DNA of 50,930 bases from Porticoccaceae bacterium (GCA_002689135.1 NZEU01000015.1:1-50930), one strand, 5' to 3'. Shown: positions 1 to 8,882, counted from the stretch's first letter. Notes: generated from the sequence alone by a model not told the origin. Translations and numbers: made by a program.

Positions 1-52
1 GGATAGTAATAGAAGTATAATCTATTCAAACGGTAACGGTAAAACACAATAA
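1..52 (+). CDS. C-terminal end of an upstream gene (partial)
   Basis: The frame starting at base 2 is open for 16 codons and ends in TAA at 50-52. That stop overlaps the ATG of the next gene (TAATG), the same junction seen throughout this window. The visible tail is polar (DSNRSIIYSNGNGKTQ). Nothing can be said about function because the gene body lies outside the window. Confidence 0.5.
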   Translation, partial: DSNRSIIYSNGNGKTQ

Positions 53-357
53 TGAAAAAATTACTAATAACATTTTTTATGATACTATTTGCTTCAAGTG
101 TATTTGCAGCTAAACTTTACACTGGTGGAGAAAAGTATGAAAAAGATGGCGTAATCGCCTTAACATTAACACTTAATGGTAAATTAATTGAGTGGGTATA
201 CAAAGAAAATTTAAGTCAATGCTTGAAATCTAAAAGAGTAGCAAGTAGAGAAGTTGGCGGCGAAAGAGTTGTATTCGCTTGTAAATCTGTAAAGGCATTA
301 TTACAAGAAGATAAACAAACAAAATACGGTATTAGATTACTAAAAATATTAGACTAA
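52..357 (+). CDS. Small exported protein, paralogue of the next gene
   Basis: A 101-residue protein beginning with a classic Sec signal peptide: MKK, a hydrophobic stretch to about residue 18, then a SVFA-A cleavage site. The mature part is predicted periplasmic and has two cysteines that could form a disulfide. Its segment ENLSQCLKSKR, followed about 20 residues later by FACKSVKA, matches the layout of the downstream gene (ENLVDCLKNKR ... MTCDKVNA), so the two appear to be duplicates. The start overlaps the previous stop and the end overlaps the next start. Family and function are not recognised. Confidence 0.8.
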   Translation: MKKLLITFFMILFASSVFAAKLYTGGEKYEKDGVIALTLTLNGKLIEWVYKENLSQCLKSKRVASREVGGERVVFACKSVKALLQEDKQTKYGIRLLKILD

Positions 358-881
358 TGGATACAGAAAATAACATAGATCAAATCACTGAAAAAGAACA
401 GAAAAGATTTAAGTTAATAGAAAAATATAGTCCTGTTATTATATTTGTTCTTTTCATGTTATTTGCTTTTGGTATGAATAAAGCATTAGCTGATTGCACA
501 GGTTGTGGTGATGATGGTCATCAAGTTTGTCCTATCGAAAAGAAACACAAACACGTAACCGTGATGAAAGAAGAACATAAAGCGTCTTCATCTACACCTG
601 AAGAGGGTGTGGTATTCGCAGTTTGCATATTTGAAATAGATGAAAACGGCAATAGAGTTTTAGTAGATCACGTTGCTTCAGAGAATTTAGTAGATTGTTT
701 AAAAAACAAAAGAGAAAAAGAAAAAGAATATAGAGAAACTGAAAATAAAGAGGGCGTTTACAACATGACTTGCGACAAAGTTAACGCAAAAGTAAGAGTA
801 AACGAAGACGGCTCTTGGGAAATACTTGATATTATAGGCAGACATCAACCTGCTTATGAAAAGAAAAAAATCTACGAATAA
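357..881 (+). CDS. Membrane-anchored or exported Cys-rich protein
   Basis: A 174-residue protein with a charged N-terminus of about 25 residues, one hydrophobic segment (about residues 27-46) ending in ALA-DC, then a Cys-containing patch (CTGCGDDGHQVC). The topology suggests an N-terminal anchor or a long signal peptide with the rest in the periplasm. The C-terminal half repeats the ENLxxCLKxKR ... C..V.A pattern of the preceding protein. Four cysteines lie in or beside the CTGC patch. The ATG overlaps the previous stop, so the pair is probably translationally coupled. Function unknown. Confidence 0.8.
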   Translation: MDTENNIDQITEKEQKRFKLIEKYSPVIIFVLFMLFAFGMNKALADCTGCGDDGHQVCPIEKKHKHVTVMKEEHKASSSTPEEGVVFAVCIFEIDENGNRVLVDHVASENLVDCLKNKREKEKEYRETENKEGVYNMTCDKVNAKVRVNEDGSWEILDIIGRHQPAYEKKKIYE

Positions 882-886
882 AATTT

Positions 887-894
887 TATAAATA
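887..894 (+). promoter_or_regulatory. Putative T4-type late promoter box TATAAATA
   Basis: Exact TATAAATA in the 72-nt gap after the stop at 881 and 59 nt upstream of the next ATG (954). T4 late promoters consist essentially of this -10 element. The intergenic position supports function, but the motif is AT-rich and could occur by chance. Confidence 0.5.
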
Positions 895-953
895 CTTTAG
901 AATTGATTTAAACTACATTATTTCACATTATCTAAACATTATCAAAAGGAATT

Positions 954-1679
954 ATGAAAAGATTATTAGTCTTTTTGTTATTCTATATTATGCTAGGGTT
1001 AACACCTTCGTGGGCTGATGTTACCAACTCTGGAACGACAACGAACTCTCAAACAAATGCGAGCGGTTCAAACACCACTATATCAGGTGGTTATTCGGCA
1101 GAAACAACGAATGAATATCAATCTGGATCAAGTAATAATACAACAACTACAAATACTACTAATGCCTACTCAGGCGACACTAGGGTTACCGCTCAATCAT
1201 CAGCACCTAGTATGTCAGCAATGTCGCAAGACCTTTGCGTAGTAGGGTTATCAGGTGGTGTATCTACTTTCGGTTTAGGTGTATCAGCAGGCACTTTTAG
1301 AACAGATGAGAATTGTGAAAGAATTAAATTAAGTAAAGTATTAAATGACTTAGGTATGAAAGTTGCAGCTGTATCAATACTATGCCAAGATGAGAGAGTG
1401 TTCTATGCAATGGAACAATCAGGCACACCTTGTCCTTTTGAAGGTAAGATAGGTAATGAAGCAAAAGAACAATGGAAAAAATATAACAAATTAAGACCAG
1501 ATTACAAAGTATATACAAAGAGATTAAAAGTTATAGAAAAAGGCAATAAAGATTGGGAAGAAAAGATGAAAGAAAAAGATGAAGTTATTGCCACACAAGC
1601 AAATGAAATTAGTAAGAATAGTGTTGAACAGAAAAAACTAGAACTTGAAATTGAGAAGCTAAAAAAAAAAGTAAAGTAA
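954..1679 (+). CDS. Exported Thr/Asn/Ser-rich coiled-coil protein (slippage site at 3' end)
   Basis: A 241-residue protein preceded by AAAAGGA. It has a signal peptide (residues 1-21, ending SWA-D), a low-complexity Thr/Asn/Ser region (about 25-75), a central part with four cysteines, and a C-terminal coiled coil rich in Lys and Glu. The reading frame ends TAA nine bases after a run of ten A (1661-1670). In the -1 frame the sequence continues for 24 codons and encodes a membrane segment, stopping 4 bases before the next gene's ATG. The secreted form may therefore coexist with a membrane-anchored form. No family is recognised. Confidence 0.8.
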   Translation: MKRLLVFLLFYIMLGLTPSWADVTNSGTTTNSQTNASGSNTTISGGYSAETTNEYQSGSSNNTTTTNTTNAYSGDTRVTAQSSAPSMSAMSQDLCVVGLSGGVSTFGLGVSAGTFRTDENCERIKLSKVLNDLGMKVAAVSILCQDERVFYAMEQSGTPCPFEGKIGNEAKEQWKKYNKLRPDYKVYTKRLKVIEKGNKDWEEKMKEKDEVIATQANEISKNSVEQKKLELEIEKLKKKVK

Positions 1680-1744
1680 AGACTAGTAAAGGAAAACTAT
1701 GGATTTCGGTATTATCAATTGGATTATTTGGAGTGGCATTATAA
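1661..1744 (+). other. A10 slippage site and -1-frame transmembrane extension
   Basis: Bases 1661-1670 are ten consecutive A. Re-reading from 1670 in the -1 frame gives 24 further residues including LWISVLSIGLFGVAL, a credible transmembrane helix after a basic stretch (SKVKTSKGK), with TAA at 1742-1744. The extended product would be 263 residues. Ribosomal -1 slippage (A AAA AAA) or RNA-polymerase slippage on the A tract would both make it. A homopolymer length error in the assembly is the main alternative. No strong downstream hairpin is visible, which favours transcriptional slippage or error. Confidence 0.55.
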
Positions 1745-1747
1745 TCT

Positions 1748-3529
1748 ATGCAAATTACAAAGTATATTGTTGGGCTCAGTCTCTTAATCCTTACGACTTC
1801 TCAAAGCGTAAGTAAGGCAGAGACAGCAACCTCAGGCAACTTGTTACCTAATGCAGGTGACGGTCAATCATCTTATCAAAATCAATCAGACAATCTATCA
1901 CCTGATAAAGTAGGTATGGCTTCAGGTTTTTCATATGATAGTGGTATACAACCATTTGGAAACGAACTAGAAGCAAAAGGTGAGGGTATTGTATCTGCTA
2001 ATGGTTCTTTAGTAGGTATCACAACTACAAAACAATCAGGTGGTTCATTTACAACAACAGAAAATAGTTTAGATGGTGGTGTGACCTTAAACTCTATATC
2101 TGAAGTACAGAATTGTGAATGGACTGGATCATCATATCAATGTGGTCAACATAATGTAGGCGGTGGTCAAAGAGATACTTACACAAACACAATTAAGATA
2201 CTAGACGCAAATAATAATGTACTTGCAATAACTACATTTACAAGAAACAATGACGCTGGCTACTACGGAAATACCATCACATATACAGACACGGTAAGTT
2301 ATACAGATACAGGCTCACGTAAATACGATTGGGAGTGGAAAGGTACAGATGGTGGTTATAATGGTTATGTTAATGTTGACTCTATTGGTCCTAACTTACT
2401 TGGTGCAAGTCTAACTGCCACATTATTAGATATAGCATATCAACCAGTTCAAATCAGTGAAGAGACCGAACAAGAAATAGAATTAGCAAACTTACAATTA
2501 GAAGAAGCACAATTAGAATTAGAAACTTTAGTACAAGAATTAGAAGAAATCAATTTAGCACAGGTAGAAGAAATAGAAACTTTTGAGTTTGCACCTTTAC
2601 CTATGTTAGAATTAGAAGAGATAGAAATTAAAGAAATTAAGATAGAAGAGTTTAGAGAAATTTTTGTAGAAAATTTTAAAGAGATATTAGTAGAAGAAAA
2701 TCTAGTAGAAGAATTTGAAACTGCTTTAGTTGAAGTTGAATTACAAGAAGAGCAGTTTTTTGAAGAGGCCACAAACATGGTTATGGAAGAGATGAAAGAA
2801 GAGTTTGGGTCTGCTGTATCATTTATAGAAGAAGAACCTGTACAAGAAATCAAAGAAGAACAAATAGAGGAGATGAACAATGAGCCTACACTGACGGAAG
2901 AAGTTAAAGAAGAAGAACCTACTGAAACTTTAATGAACGAACCGAAAGAGGAAATCAATGAAACTGAGTCTACGACAACAGAAACTATGGAAGAGACACC
3001 TAATGAAACAAATGAGACAGGAGAAACTAGTGAGAATGTATCTACTGAATCTAATGTGGCTGAAGATAAGGAAACAGAAAATGAGACGAAGACGGAGAGT
3101 AATGAAGAAGGTGTGGAGAGCAAAGAGACTGGCGATGTTAAATCGGATATACGGACAAAGACTAGAATTGTCGGCATAGAACAGAAAGTACAAAAGGTTA
3201 TTGAAAAGGTAATGTCTAAATTAAAGAGAGTAGATCAACAACTTGCGGCTATACAACTTATTAAAACTCAAGGTATAACGACAGGTGGTGCTGACTTGAC
3301 AGGATATATAAATAAGAAAGTATATACTAATCAAAAACAACTAGAAGAAATATCATTTTATTCTAGTGTGAATATAATAGAACAATCACAAATTTATGGT
3401 GACAAATCGTTAGTTAAATATACATCTAACGACCCAATATTACAACAACAAGTAGCACTTGTTAATGTTCAAAGTGAAATAAACACATTGAGAAGTGAAA
3501 TATACGCTTTGAAGGAAAGTCTAAAGTGA
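1748..3529 (+). CDS. Large secreted protein with Glu-rich coiled-coil region
   Basis: A 593-residue protein with an N-terminal signal peptide (about residues 1-24, ending SKA-E). A Gly/Ser/Thr-rich globular part follows (about 25-225) with one Cys pair (NCEW...YQCGQ). From about 235 to 470 the protein is extremely acidic, with repeated EE[IL]/E[IL]E units and no cysteines. The C-terminus (about 480-593) is again ordinary and ends in a short coiled coil. The gene sits among other exported and coiled-coil products. It resembles an extracellular or periplasmic adhesin/decoy in layout only. No known family is recognised and no enzymatic motif is visible. Confidence 0.8.
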   Translation: MQITKYIVGLSLLILTTSQSVSKAETATSGNLLPNAGDGQSSYQNQSDNLSPDKVGMASGFSYDSGIQPFGNELEAKGEGIVSANGSLVGITTTKQSGGSFTTTENSLDGGVTLNSISEVQNCEWTGSSYQCGQHNVGGGQRDTYTNTIKILDANNNVLAITTFTRNNDAGYYGNTITYTDTVSYTDTGSRKYDWEWKGTDGGYNGYVNVDSIGPNLLGASLTATLLDIAYQPVQISEETEQEIELANLQLEEAQLELETLVQELEEINLAQVEEIETFEFAPLPMLELEEIEIKEIKIEEFREIFVENFKEILVEENLVEEFETALVEVELQEEQFFEEATNMVMEEMKEEFGSAVSFIEEEPVQEIKEEQIEEMNNEPTLTEEVKEEEPTETLMNEPKEEINETESTTTETMEETPNETNETGETSENVSTESNVAEDKETENETKTESNEEGVESKETGDVKSDIRTKTRIVGIEQKVQKVIEKVMSKLKRVDQQLAAIQLIKTQGITTGGADLTGYINKKVYTNQKQLEEISFYSSVNIIEQSQIYGDKSLVKYTSNDPILQQQVALVNVQSEINTLRSEIYALKESLK

Positions 3530-3546
3530 AGAAAAAAGGAACAAAC

Positions 3547-3837
3547 ATGATAGATAAAATCAAAAACAATCTTACAGCTTTAATTGCAACGGTTGGTTTA
3601 ATTGGTACTATTGGTACTGGTTTTGTTAAGTATGGTGAGATAATGAATAAAATTGAGAGTGTTGAACCATCTAAAATTGAAGCAGAATTTAAGACACAAA
3701 ATAAAACAATTTTAGAACAAAACACTACAATTGAAAAACAATTAACTCTAATCAAAATAAATGAAAAAGAAATAGAGTTATTAAAAGCACAAATTAAAGA
3801 ACTAAAAATTAGAGCGTCAAATCCTCTAGCTAATTAA
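3547..3837 (+). CDS. Small membrane-anchored coiled-coil protein
   Basis: A 96-residue protein from the ATG at 3547, chosen because AAAAAAGGA lies 7 nt upstream. A GTG at 3526 in the same frame would overlap the previous stop and lacks a good ribosome site. It has one hydrophobic segment (about residues 8-26, rich in Gly and Ile) and a C-terminal coiled coil rich in Lys, Glu and Ile. It ends 1 nt before the next gene. Function unknown; the topology suggests a membrane-tethered rod. Confidence 0.65.
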   Translation: MIDKIKNNLTALIATVGLIGTIGTGFVKYGEIMNKIESVEPSKIEAEFKTQNKTILEQNTTIEKQLTLIKINEKEIELLKAQIKELKIRASNPLAN

Positions 3838-3838
3838 T

Positions 3839-4330
3839 ATGGCAAACGGCAACGGCGAAACAAGAAAGACGGTCGCTCAAATAGCAAAAGAACTAATTGA
3901 GCAAAAGACATCTATTGAAGTATTAAAGAATGATGTAAAATCTGTTAGTGTGATGAGCACTAAACTTGATGGCGCAATAGATAAACTAACAGAAATATCT
4001 GGTAGTCTAAAGTCTATGTTAGCCGTGCATGATGAGAAGTTAAATAAACAAGAGGAAGTAGATAAAGCCATATTCAACCTATTAGAGAATCGAAGAGTAG
4101 AATCAGAAAATAAGTTTGAAGACCTACATAGCAGACTAAATAAAAATGTCAAAGATTTAAGAGAAGAAGTCGAACTATCACAAAAGCGTTTAATGTGTGA
4201 GATGAAAGAACTCAAAATTAGTCTATCTGAAAGAGTAGGTGTGTTAGAAAAGTACAGATGGATTATCATAGGGGCTGCGATAGTATTAGGTCTATGGGCA
4301 CCTCAGTTATTTAATATATTACCGATATAG
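3839..4330 (+). CDS. Coiled-coil protein with C-terminal membrane segment
   Basis: A 163-residue protein. Residues about 10-135 form long amphipathic helices with heptad-like spacing, and the last 20-25 residues (WIIIGAAIVLGLWAPQLF) are a transmembrane helix, so it is probably tail-anchored. It follows the previous gene with no gap and precedes a strong promoter. Similar coil-plus-anchor proteins are common hypothetical genes in T4-like marine phages. No catalytic motif is visible. Confidence 0.75.
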   Translation: MANGNGETRKTVAQIAKELIEQKTSIEVLKNDVKSVSVMSTKLDGAIDKLTEISGSLKSMLAVHDEKLNKQEEVDKAIFNLLENRRVESENKFEDLHSRLNKNVKDLREEVELSQKRLMCEMKELKISLSERVGVLEKYRWIIIGAAIVLGLWAPQLFNILPI

Positions 4331-4333
4331 TAC

Positions 4334-4362
4334 TTGACTTTTTTTGTGGATTGATATATAAT
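4334..4362 (+). promoter_or_regulatory. Sigma70-type promoter upstream of primase
   Basis: TTGACT (4334-4339), a 17-nt spacer, and TATAAT (4357-4362). The primase ATG at 4372 begins 9 nt after the -10 box, so the transcript would start at or just before the start codon and no Shine-Dalgarno sequence is present. Confidence 0.75.
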
Positions 4363-4371
4363 GTATATTAT

Positions 4372-5385
4372 ATGAGTAGTTATGTTGATTTAGATTATAT
4401 CAGTAAAATACAGCCAAGATTACAGCAATTTAAAAGAAAGAAAGATTATCTTTTTAACTTTCGTTGTCCAGTCTGTGGTGATTCAAAGAAGTCAAAAACC
4501 AAAGCAAGAGCATATCTTTACAGAGTAAAAAATGATATGTTTTTTAAGTGTCATAATTGTAGTGCTTCACACAATTTGGCAAACTTTATAAAAGTAGTTG
4601 ATAGAAAAATATATGACCAATATATTTTAGAAAGATATAAAGGTAATAAACCTATCAGTGAAGATAATTTATTTGACAGATTTAAGAGTGATATAAAAAA
4701 GAAACTCAACATTACGCCTCTACAAGGTCTTAAATCTTTCGATAAAATAGATAATGTACATCCTGCGAAGAAGTACTTATTGAAAAGAAGAATACCTGAA
4801 GAGTATTTTTCTAAACTATATTTGAGCAACAAGTTTCAGGCATTTGTAAACAAATTAAAACCTGGAACATTTGGTGAAGAGACAGAAAAGTATGAGCATC
4901 CTAGATTAATTATTCCTTTCTATGATGTTGATGGTGAAGTTTTTGCAATTCAAGGTCGTGCTTTTGGTAAAGAACAACCAAAATATATCACGCTTAAGTT
5001 GTATGAAAACAAACAAAAAATATTTGGATTAGATAGAATAAATTTACATAAGACGATATACATAGTAGAAGGTCCTATTGATAGTTTATTCATTGACAAT
5101 TGTATTGCAGCTGCTGGTGCAGATATACAATTGCCAGGCGATCAAAAAGATGTCGTTTTTGTTTTTGATAATGAACCGAGAAATAAAGAAATAATAAAAC
5201 GAATGTATAAAGTGATAGATGATAATTACAAGTTGGTCATATGGCCAGATGATATAAAAGAAAAAGATATAAACGAACTAATAATGAACGATAAAACAAA
5301 AACGCAAGTACAAAATATTATATTCGATAATACCTATTCAGGTTTATCAGCATTAACAAAATTAAATTCATATAAGCGTTGCTAA
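4372..5385 (+). CDS. 61: DNA primase, T4 gp61-like
   Basis: DnaG-type primase that makes RNA primers with the phage helicase at the replication fork. Length 337 residues, close to T4 gp61 (342). The N-terminal zinc site is visible: CPVC at residues 32-35 and CHNC at 60-63. The TOPRIM core has IYIVEGPID followed by FVFDNEP, the expected acidic residues. The ATG at 4372 (MSSYVDLDY) is chosen. A TTG at 4351 in frame would place the start upstream of the -10 box. The gene is immediately followed by nrdA. No helicase gene (gp41) lies in this window. Confidence 0.85.
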   Translation: MSSYVDLDYISKIQPRLQQFKRKKDYLFNFRCPVCGDSKKSKTKARAYLYRVKNDMFFKCHNCSASHNLANFIKVVDRKIYDQYILERYKGNKPISEDNLFDRFKSDIKKKLNITPLQGLKSFDKIDNVHPAKKYLLKRRIPEEYFSKLYLSNKFQAFVNKLKPGTFGEETEKYEHPRLIIPFYDVDGEVFAIQGRAFGKEQPKYITLKLYENKQKIFGLDRINLHKTIYIVEGPIDSLFIDNCIAAAGADIQLPGDQKDVVFVFDNEPRNKEIIKRMYKVIDDNYKLVIWPDDIKEKDINELIMNDKTKTQVQNIIFDNTYSGLSALTKLNSYKRC

Positions 5386-5394
5386 GGAGGCAAG

Positions 5395-7698
5395 ATGGCG
5401 GACAATATAAGCGTCAAAAAACGAAACGGTCGTGGTAACGAACCACTAAACATTGATAAGATACATGACATGATGGAATATGCTTGTGAAGATATAAGTG
5501 GCGTATCAGCCTCACAGGTAGAAATGAATAGTGGTCTACAATTTTATGATGGTATAACAACAGACGAAATACAACAGATATTAATCAAATCGGCCTCCGA
5601 CTTAATATCTTTAGAAAATCCTAATTACACATATGTTGCTGCTAGACTTTTACTATACTCATTAAGAAAAAAACTATTTGGTAAATTATGGGATCACCCA
5701 CACTTTGCTGATCAAGTAAAAAGTTGTGTTGACGCTCAAGTTTATGACTCAGAAATATTTGATAACTATGAAAGAAAAGATTTTGATAGAATGGAGTTAT
5801 GGTTAAAACATGATAGAGATTACGATTTTACTTACGCAGGTTTAAGACAAGTCATAGACAAATATCTAGTACAAGATAGAAGTACAGATCAAATATTTGA
5901 AACACCACAATTTATGTACATGATGATTTCTGCTACTTTATTTGCAAAGTATCCTAAATCAACAAGAATGTCATATGTAAAAAAATACTATGACGCTATT
6001 TCAACTTTCAAAATTAACATACCTACTCCTGTTATGGCAGGTGTTAGAACACCTATGAGACAATATGCTAGTTGCGTATTAGTAGATGTTGATGACACCT
6101 TGCCATCCATTTTTTCAAGTGATATGGCAATAGGAAGTTATGTTGCTCAAAGAGCAGGTATTGGTATCAATGCAGGTCGTATTAGAGGTATCAATAGTAG
6201 AATTAGAGGTGGTGAAGTACAACACACAGGTGTTATTCCTTTTCTTAAAAAGTTTGAGTCAACCGTTAAGTGTTGCACACAAAATGGTGTAAGAGGTGGT
6301 AGTGCTACGGTACACTTCCCAATATGGCACCAAGAGATAGAAGACATTATAGTTTTAAAAAATAATAAAGGTAGTGAAGATAACAGAGTTAGAAAATTAG
6401 ATTACTCAATACAATTATCAAAACTATTTTATGAAAGATTTATTGAGAACAAAGATATTACATTATTTTCACCACATGAAGTGCCTGAATTATATGAGGC
6501 ATGGGGATCACCAGAGTTTGATGATCTTTACGAAAAGGCAGAAAGAAAAACTAGTGTGAAAAAAACAAAAGTAAATGCTCAGGAACTAATCTTTGACATA
6601 CTAAAAGAAAGAGCAGAAACAGGTCGTATCTATATTATGAATATAGATCATTGTAATACACACTCTAGTTTTAAAGACAGAGTTTATATGTCAAACTTAT
6701 GCCAAGAAATTACTTTACCTACTGACCCTATACAACACATAGACAAAGAAGGTGAAATTGCATTATGTATTTTAAGTGCAATCAATGTCGGTAAGATTAA
6801 TAGAAGATATGAATTAGAACCATTATGTGATTTAGCAGTTAGGGCATTAGATGAAATAATAGATCATCAAAAATATCCAGTAGTGGCTGCAGAAATATCT
6901 ACAAAGGCAAGAAGAAGTTTAGGTATTGGTTATATTGGCCTTGCTCACTATCTTGCAAAGAAAGGTTATAAGTATGACCAGAAACTTGCATGGCGACAGA
7001 TAGATAAATTAACAGAGGCGTTTCAATACTATCTACTAAAAACATCAAATCAATTAGCAAAAGAAAAAGGTAAGTGTAAATACTTTGATAGAACAAAATA
7101 CGCAGATGGTATTTTACCTATTGACACATACAAAAAAGAAGTTGATGAAATAGTAAAAAGAGATTTAACATTTGATTGGGAATGGTTAAGAAAAGAAATT
7201 AAGAAAGATGGTTTAAGACATAGTACACTATCGGCACAAATGCCTAGTGAATCATCATCTGTTGTTTCTAATGCAACAAATGGTGTAGAACCACCAAGAG
7301 ATTTTATTAGTGTTAAGAAAAGTAAAAAAGGTCCTTTAAAACAAGTAGTACCTGAATATGCAAAACTAAAAAACAATTATACACTTTTATGGGATATGAA
7401 ATCTAATGAAGGTTATATAAATGTTGTTTCTGTTATGCAAAAGTATTTTGATCAGGCAATATCAGGCAACTGGTCATACAATCCAGAGAACTATGAAGAG
7501 GGACAGGTACCATTATCAGTAATGGCTGAAGACTTATTGAATACATATAAGTATGGTTGGAAGACTTCTTATTATCAGAATACATATGACGCTAAGAAAG
7601 ATATTGACGAACCATCACATCCAGTTGGTTGGACAGATAATGTGCCAGAAAAAGAAGAAGTAAAAGACGAAGAGAATTGTGAAAGTTGTACTATATAA
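5395..7698 (+). CDS. nrdA: Ribonucleoside-diphosphate reductase alpha subunit, class Ia
   Basis: Catalytic subunit that reduces ribonucleoside diphosphates to deoxyribonucleotides for phage DNA synthesis. Length 767 residues. An ATP-cone-like N-terminus (KKRNGRGNEPLNIDKIHDM) is followed by the reductase barrel with the typical ASCVLVD cysteine, GVRGGSATVHFPIWH, the NLCQE active-site cysteine and the PSESSS phosphate-binding motif. The C-terminal CESCTI carries the mobile redox Cys pair. A perfect AAGGAGG lies 4 nt before the ATG. It works with the NrdB encoded at 8879 and probably with the glutaredoxin at 28277 as electron donor. Confidence 0.95.
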   Translation: MADNISVKKRNGRGNEPLNIDKIHDMMEYACEDISGVSASQVEMNSGLQFYDGITTDEIQQILIKSASDLISLENPNYTYVAARLLLYSLRKKLFGKLWDHPHFADQVKSCVDAQVYDSEIFDNYERKDFDRMELWLKHDRDYDFTYAGLRQVIDKYLVQDRSTDQIFETPQFMYMMISATLFAKYPKSTRMSYVKKYYDAISTFKINIPTPVMAGVRTPMRQYASCVLVDVDDTLPSIFSSDMAIGSYVAQRAGIGINAGRIRGINSRIRGGEVQHTGVIPFLKKFESTVKCCTQNGVRGGSATVHFPIWHQEIEDIIVLKNNKGSEDNRVRKLDYSIQLSKLFYERFIENKDITLFSPHEVPELYEAWGSPEFDDLYEKAERKTSVKKTKVNAQELIFDILKERAETGRIYIMNIDHCNTHSSFKDRVYMSNLCQEITLPTDPIQHIDKEGEIALCILSAINVGKINRRYELEPLCDLAVRALDEIIDHQKYPVVAAEISTKARRSLGIGYIGLAHYLAKKGYKYDQKLAWRQIDKLTEAFQYYLLKTSNQLAKEKGKCKYFDRTKYADGILPIDTYKKEVDEIVKRDLTFDWEWLRKEIKKDGLRHSTLSAQMPSESSSVVSNATNGVEPPRDFISVKKSKKGPLKQVVPEYAKLKNNYTLLWDMKSNEGYINVVSVMQKYFDQAISGNWSYNPENYEEGQVPLSVMAEDLLNTYKYGWKTSYYQNTYDAKKDIDEPSHPVGWTDNVPEKEEVKDEENCESCTI

Positions 7699-7713
7699 TG
7701 AAAGGGATAAATT

Positions 7714-8361
7714 ATGCAATTTGTAGCGAATATACCATACATAAAATGTTTCGTTAAGAAAGAATATCTTTACGATTTAAAAAAAGGTTACGGTGAGTTT
7801 GAAGAGTGTGTTTTACTTGCAGTTAAAAGTATGCAAGGTAGAGCGCTGATGTTTGAAGCGTATCTTCCTCAATACGGTGCTTGTTTTGACAAGTTTCCTA
7901 TATCTGCCTTTGTATGGAAAACAGATATAAAACAAGAAGAACAATTAAGACTAGGTGAACTATGTTTATGGGATGGTTTTAGTTATGACATACACATTTG
8001 GGCTAAAAGACTATTAAAAAATTGTGATGTAGAAATTTTTGTACCTGGTAAAGGCAAGAAGAAAGGTGAATATTTGTTTACAATAGATAGTAGTCACACT
8101 GATCCTAATATTATAAATGCTAGTGTTAGTGAAGTGCCAAGTGAACACAAACAACATAACTTTGGTAAGTTAGACAATGGTCAATTCTTTGCTCAACCTA
8201 ATAATAGAATGTATTGGTTTGAACAAAGTTTAACACCTAAAGAATTAAAGACGCCTGACTTTAATGTATCTACAAGATATTTCTTTAGTGAACAAGAAGA
8301 GAAATGGGCATTTGGTGATAGTGACAAATACTTTTATGATGAAAAAATAAGGGACAAATGA
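7714..8361 (+). CDS. Conserved phage protein of unknown function between nrdA and nrdB
   Basis: A 215-residue soluble protein rich in aromatic residues, with no signal peptide or membrane segment. It starts after AAAGGGAT, 16 nt downstream of nrdA, and its end overlaps the start of the next gene (ATGA). Position suggests a link to nucleotide metabolism, but no motif supports a specific role. I do not recognise a named family. Confidence 0.75.
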   Translation: MQFVANIPYIKCFVKKEYLYDLKKGYGEFEECVLLAVKSMQGRALMFEAYLPQYGACFDKFPISAFVWKTDIKQEEQLRLGELCLWDGFSYDIHIWAKRLLKNCDVEIFVPGKGKKKGEYLFTIDSSHTDPNIINASVSEVPSEHKQHNFGKLDNGQFFAQPNNRMYWFEQSLTPKELKTPDFNVSTRYFFSEQEEKWAFGDSDKYFYDEKIRDK

Positions 8362-8882
8362 TTTGGTTAGAAAAACATAATATAGACTCTGAGGATACTA
8401 TTAAAACAATTAGTTTTATAAATAAATACTTTGAGACAAATAAGTGCTGTGCAGAGCACCCTAATTGTGAACATCCCAAAAGTCAAACTGATAATATGCT
8501 TTTTAATAATGATGAGGTAAGAGCGTATAAAGATAGTTTTTATAAAGCACTTAGGTCATTTTTAAAAAAAGATTATCAATTAATTTATGAAAAAGCTTGG
8601 TCGTATTTTGCTACCGAGTTAAATAATTTTACATGGCATGACCATGTGAATATCAGAAGTAATATTGAGAAGGTTGAAGAGTACTCTGGTATTATATATT
8701 TAAATCATAGTGATAGAGGAACATTATTTGAAGATGATAACTTTTTTTGGTCTATCAAACCTAAAGTTAATCATTGGTATATATGGCCTTCACATTTACA
8801 ACACACGCCACAAGTTGGCACAACTGAAAACATGAGATATATAATTGCAACAGCAGTAGGAGTAAAAGTAGCACTAAAATGA
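8358..8882 (+). CDS. Putative 2OG-Fe(II) oxygenase
   Basis: A 174-residue protein resembling the small putative 2-oxoglutarate/Fe(II) oxygenases found in marine T4-like phages (TIGR02466-like). The candidate metal site is HDH at residues 94-96, with the distal histidine in PSHLQHTPQ (H146/H149) and a 2OG-binding arginine at R160. SGIIYLN forms the usual strand after the first histidines. It overlaps both neighbours by 4 nt and sits inside the nrdA-nrdB operon. Its substrate is unknown. Confidence 0.65.
   Translation: MIWLEKHNIDSEDTIKTISFINKYFETNKCCAEHPNCEHPKSQTDNMLFNNDEVRAYKDSFYKALRSFLKKDYQLIYEKAWSYFATELNNFTWHDHVNIRSNIEKVEEYSGIIYLNHSDRGTLFEDDNFFWSIKPKVNHWYIWPSHLQHTPQVGTTENMRYIIATAVGVKVALK

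Noticed and set aside
1699-1815. 38-codon ORF beginning ATG GAT TTC
   Set aside because: It overlaps the signal-peptide region of the gene at 1748 in another frame by 68 nt. The -1-frame extension from the A10 run explains the same DNA better.
2449-3177. Long antisense ORF opposite the Glu-rich gene
   Set aside because: A Ser/Val-rich mirror of GAA-rich codons. Every convincing gene in the window is on the + strand.
8417-8424. TATAAATA inside the 2OG oxygenase gene
   Set aside because: It lies deep in coding sequence with no gene start nearby, so it is probably codon-driven, as is the one near 3308.
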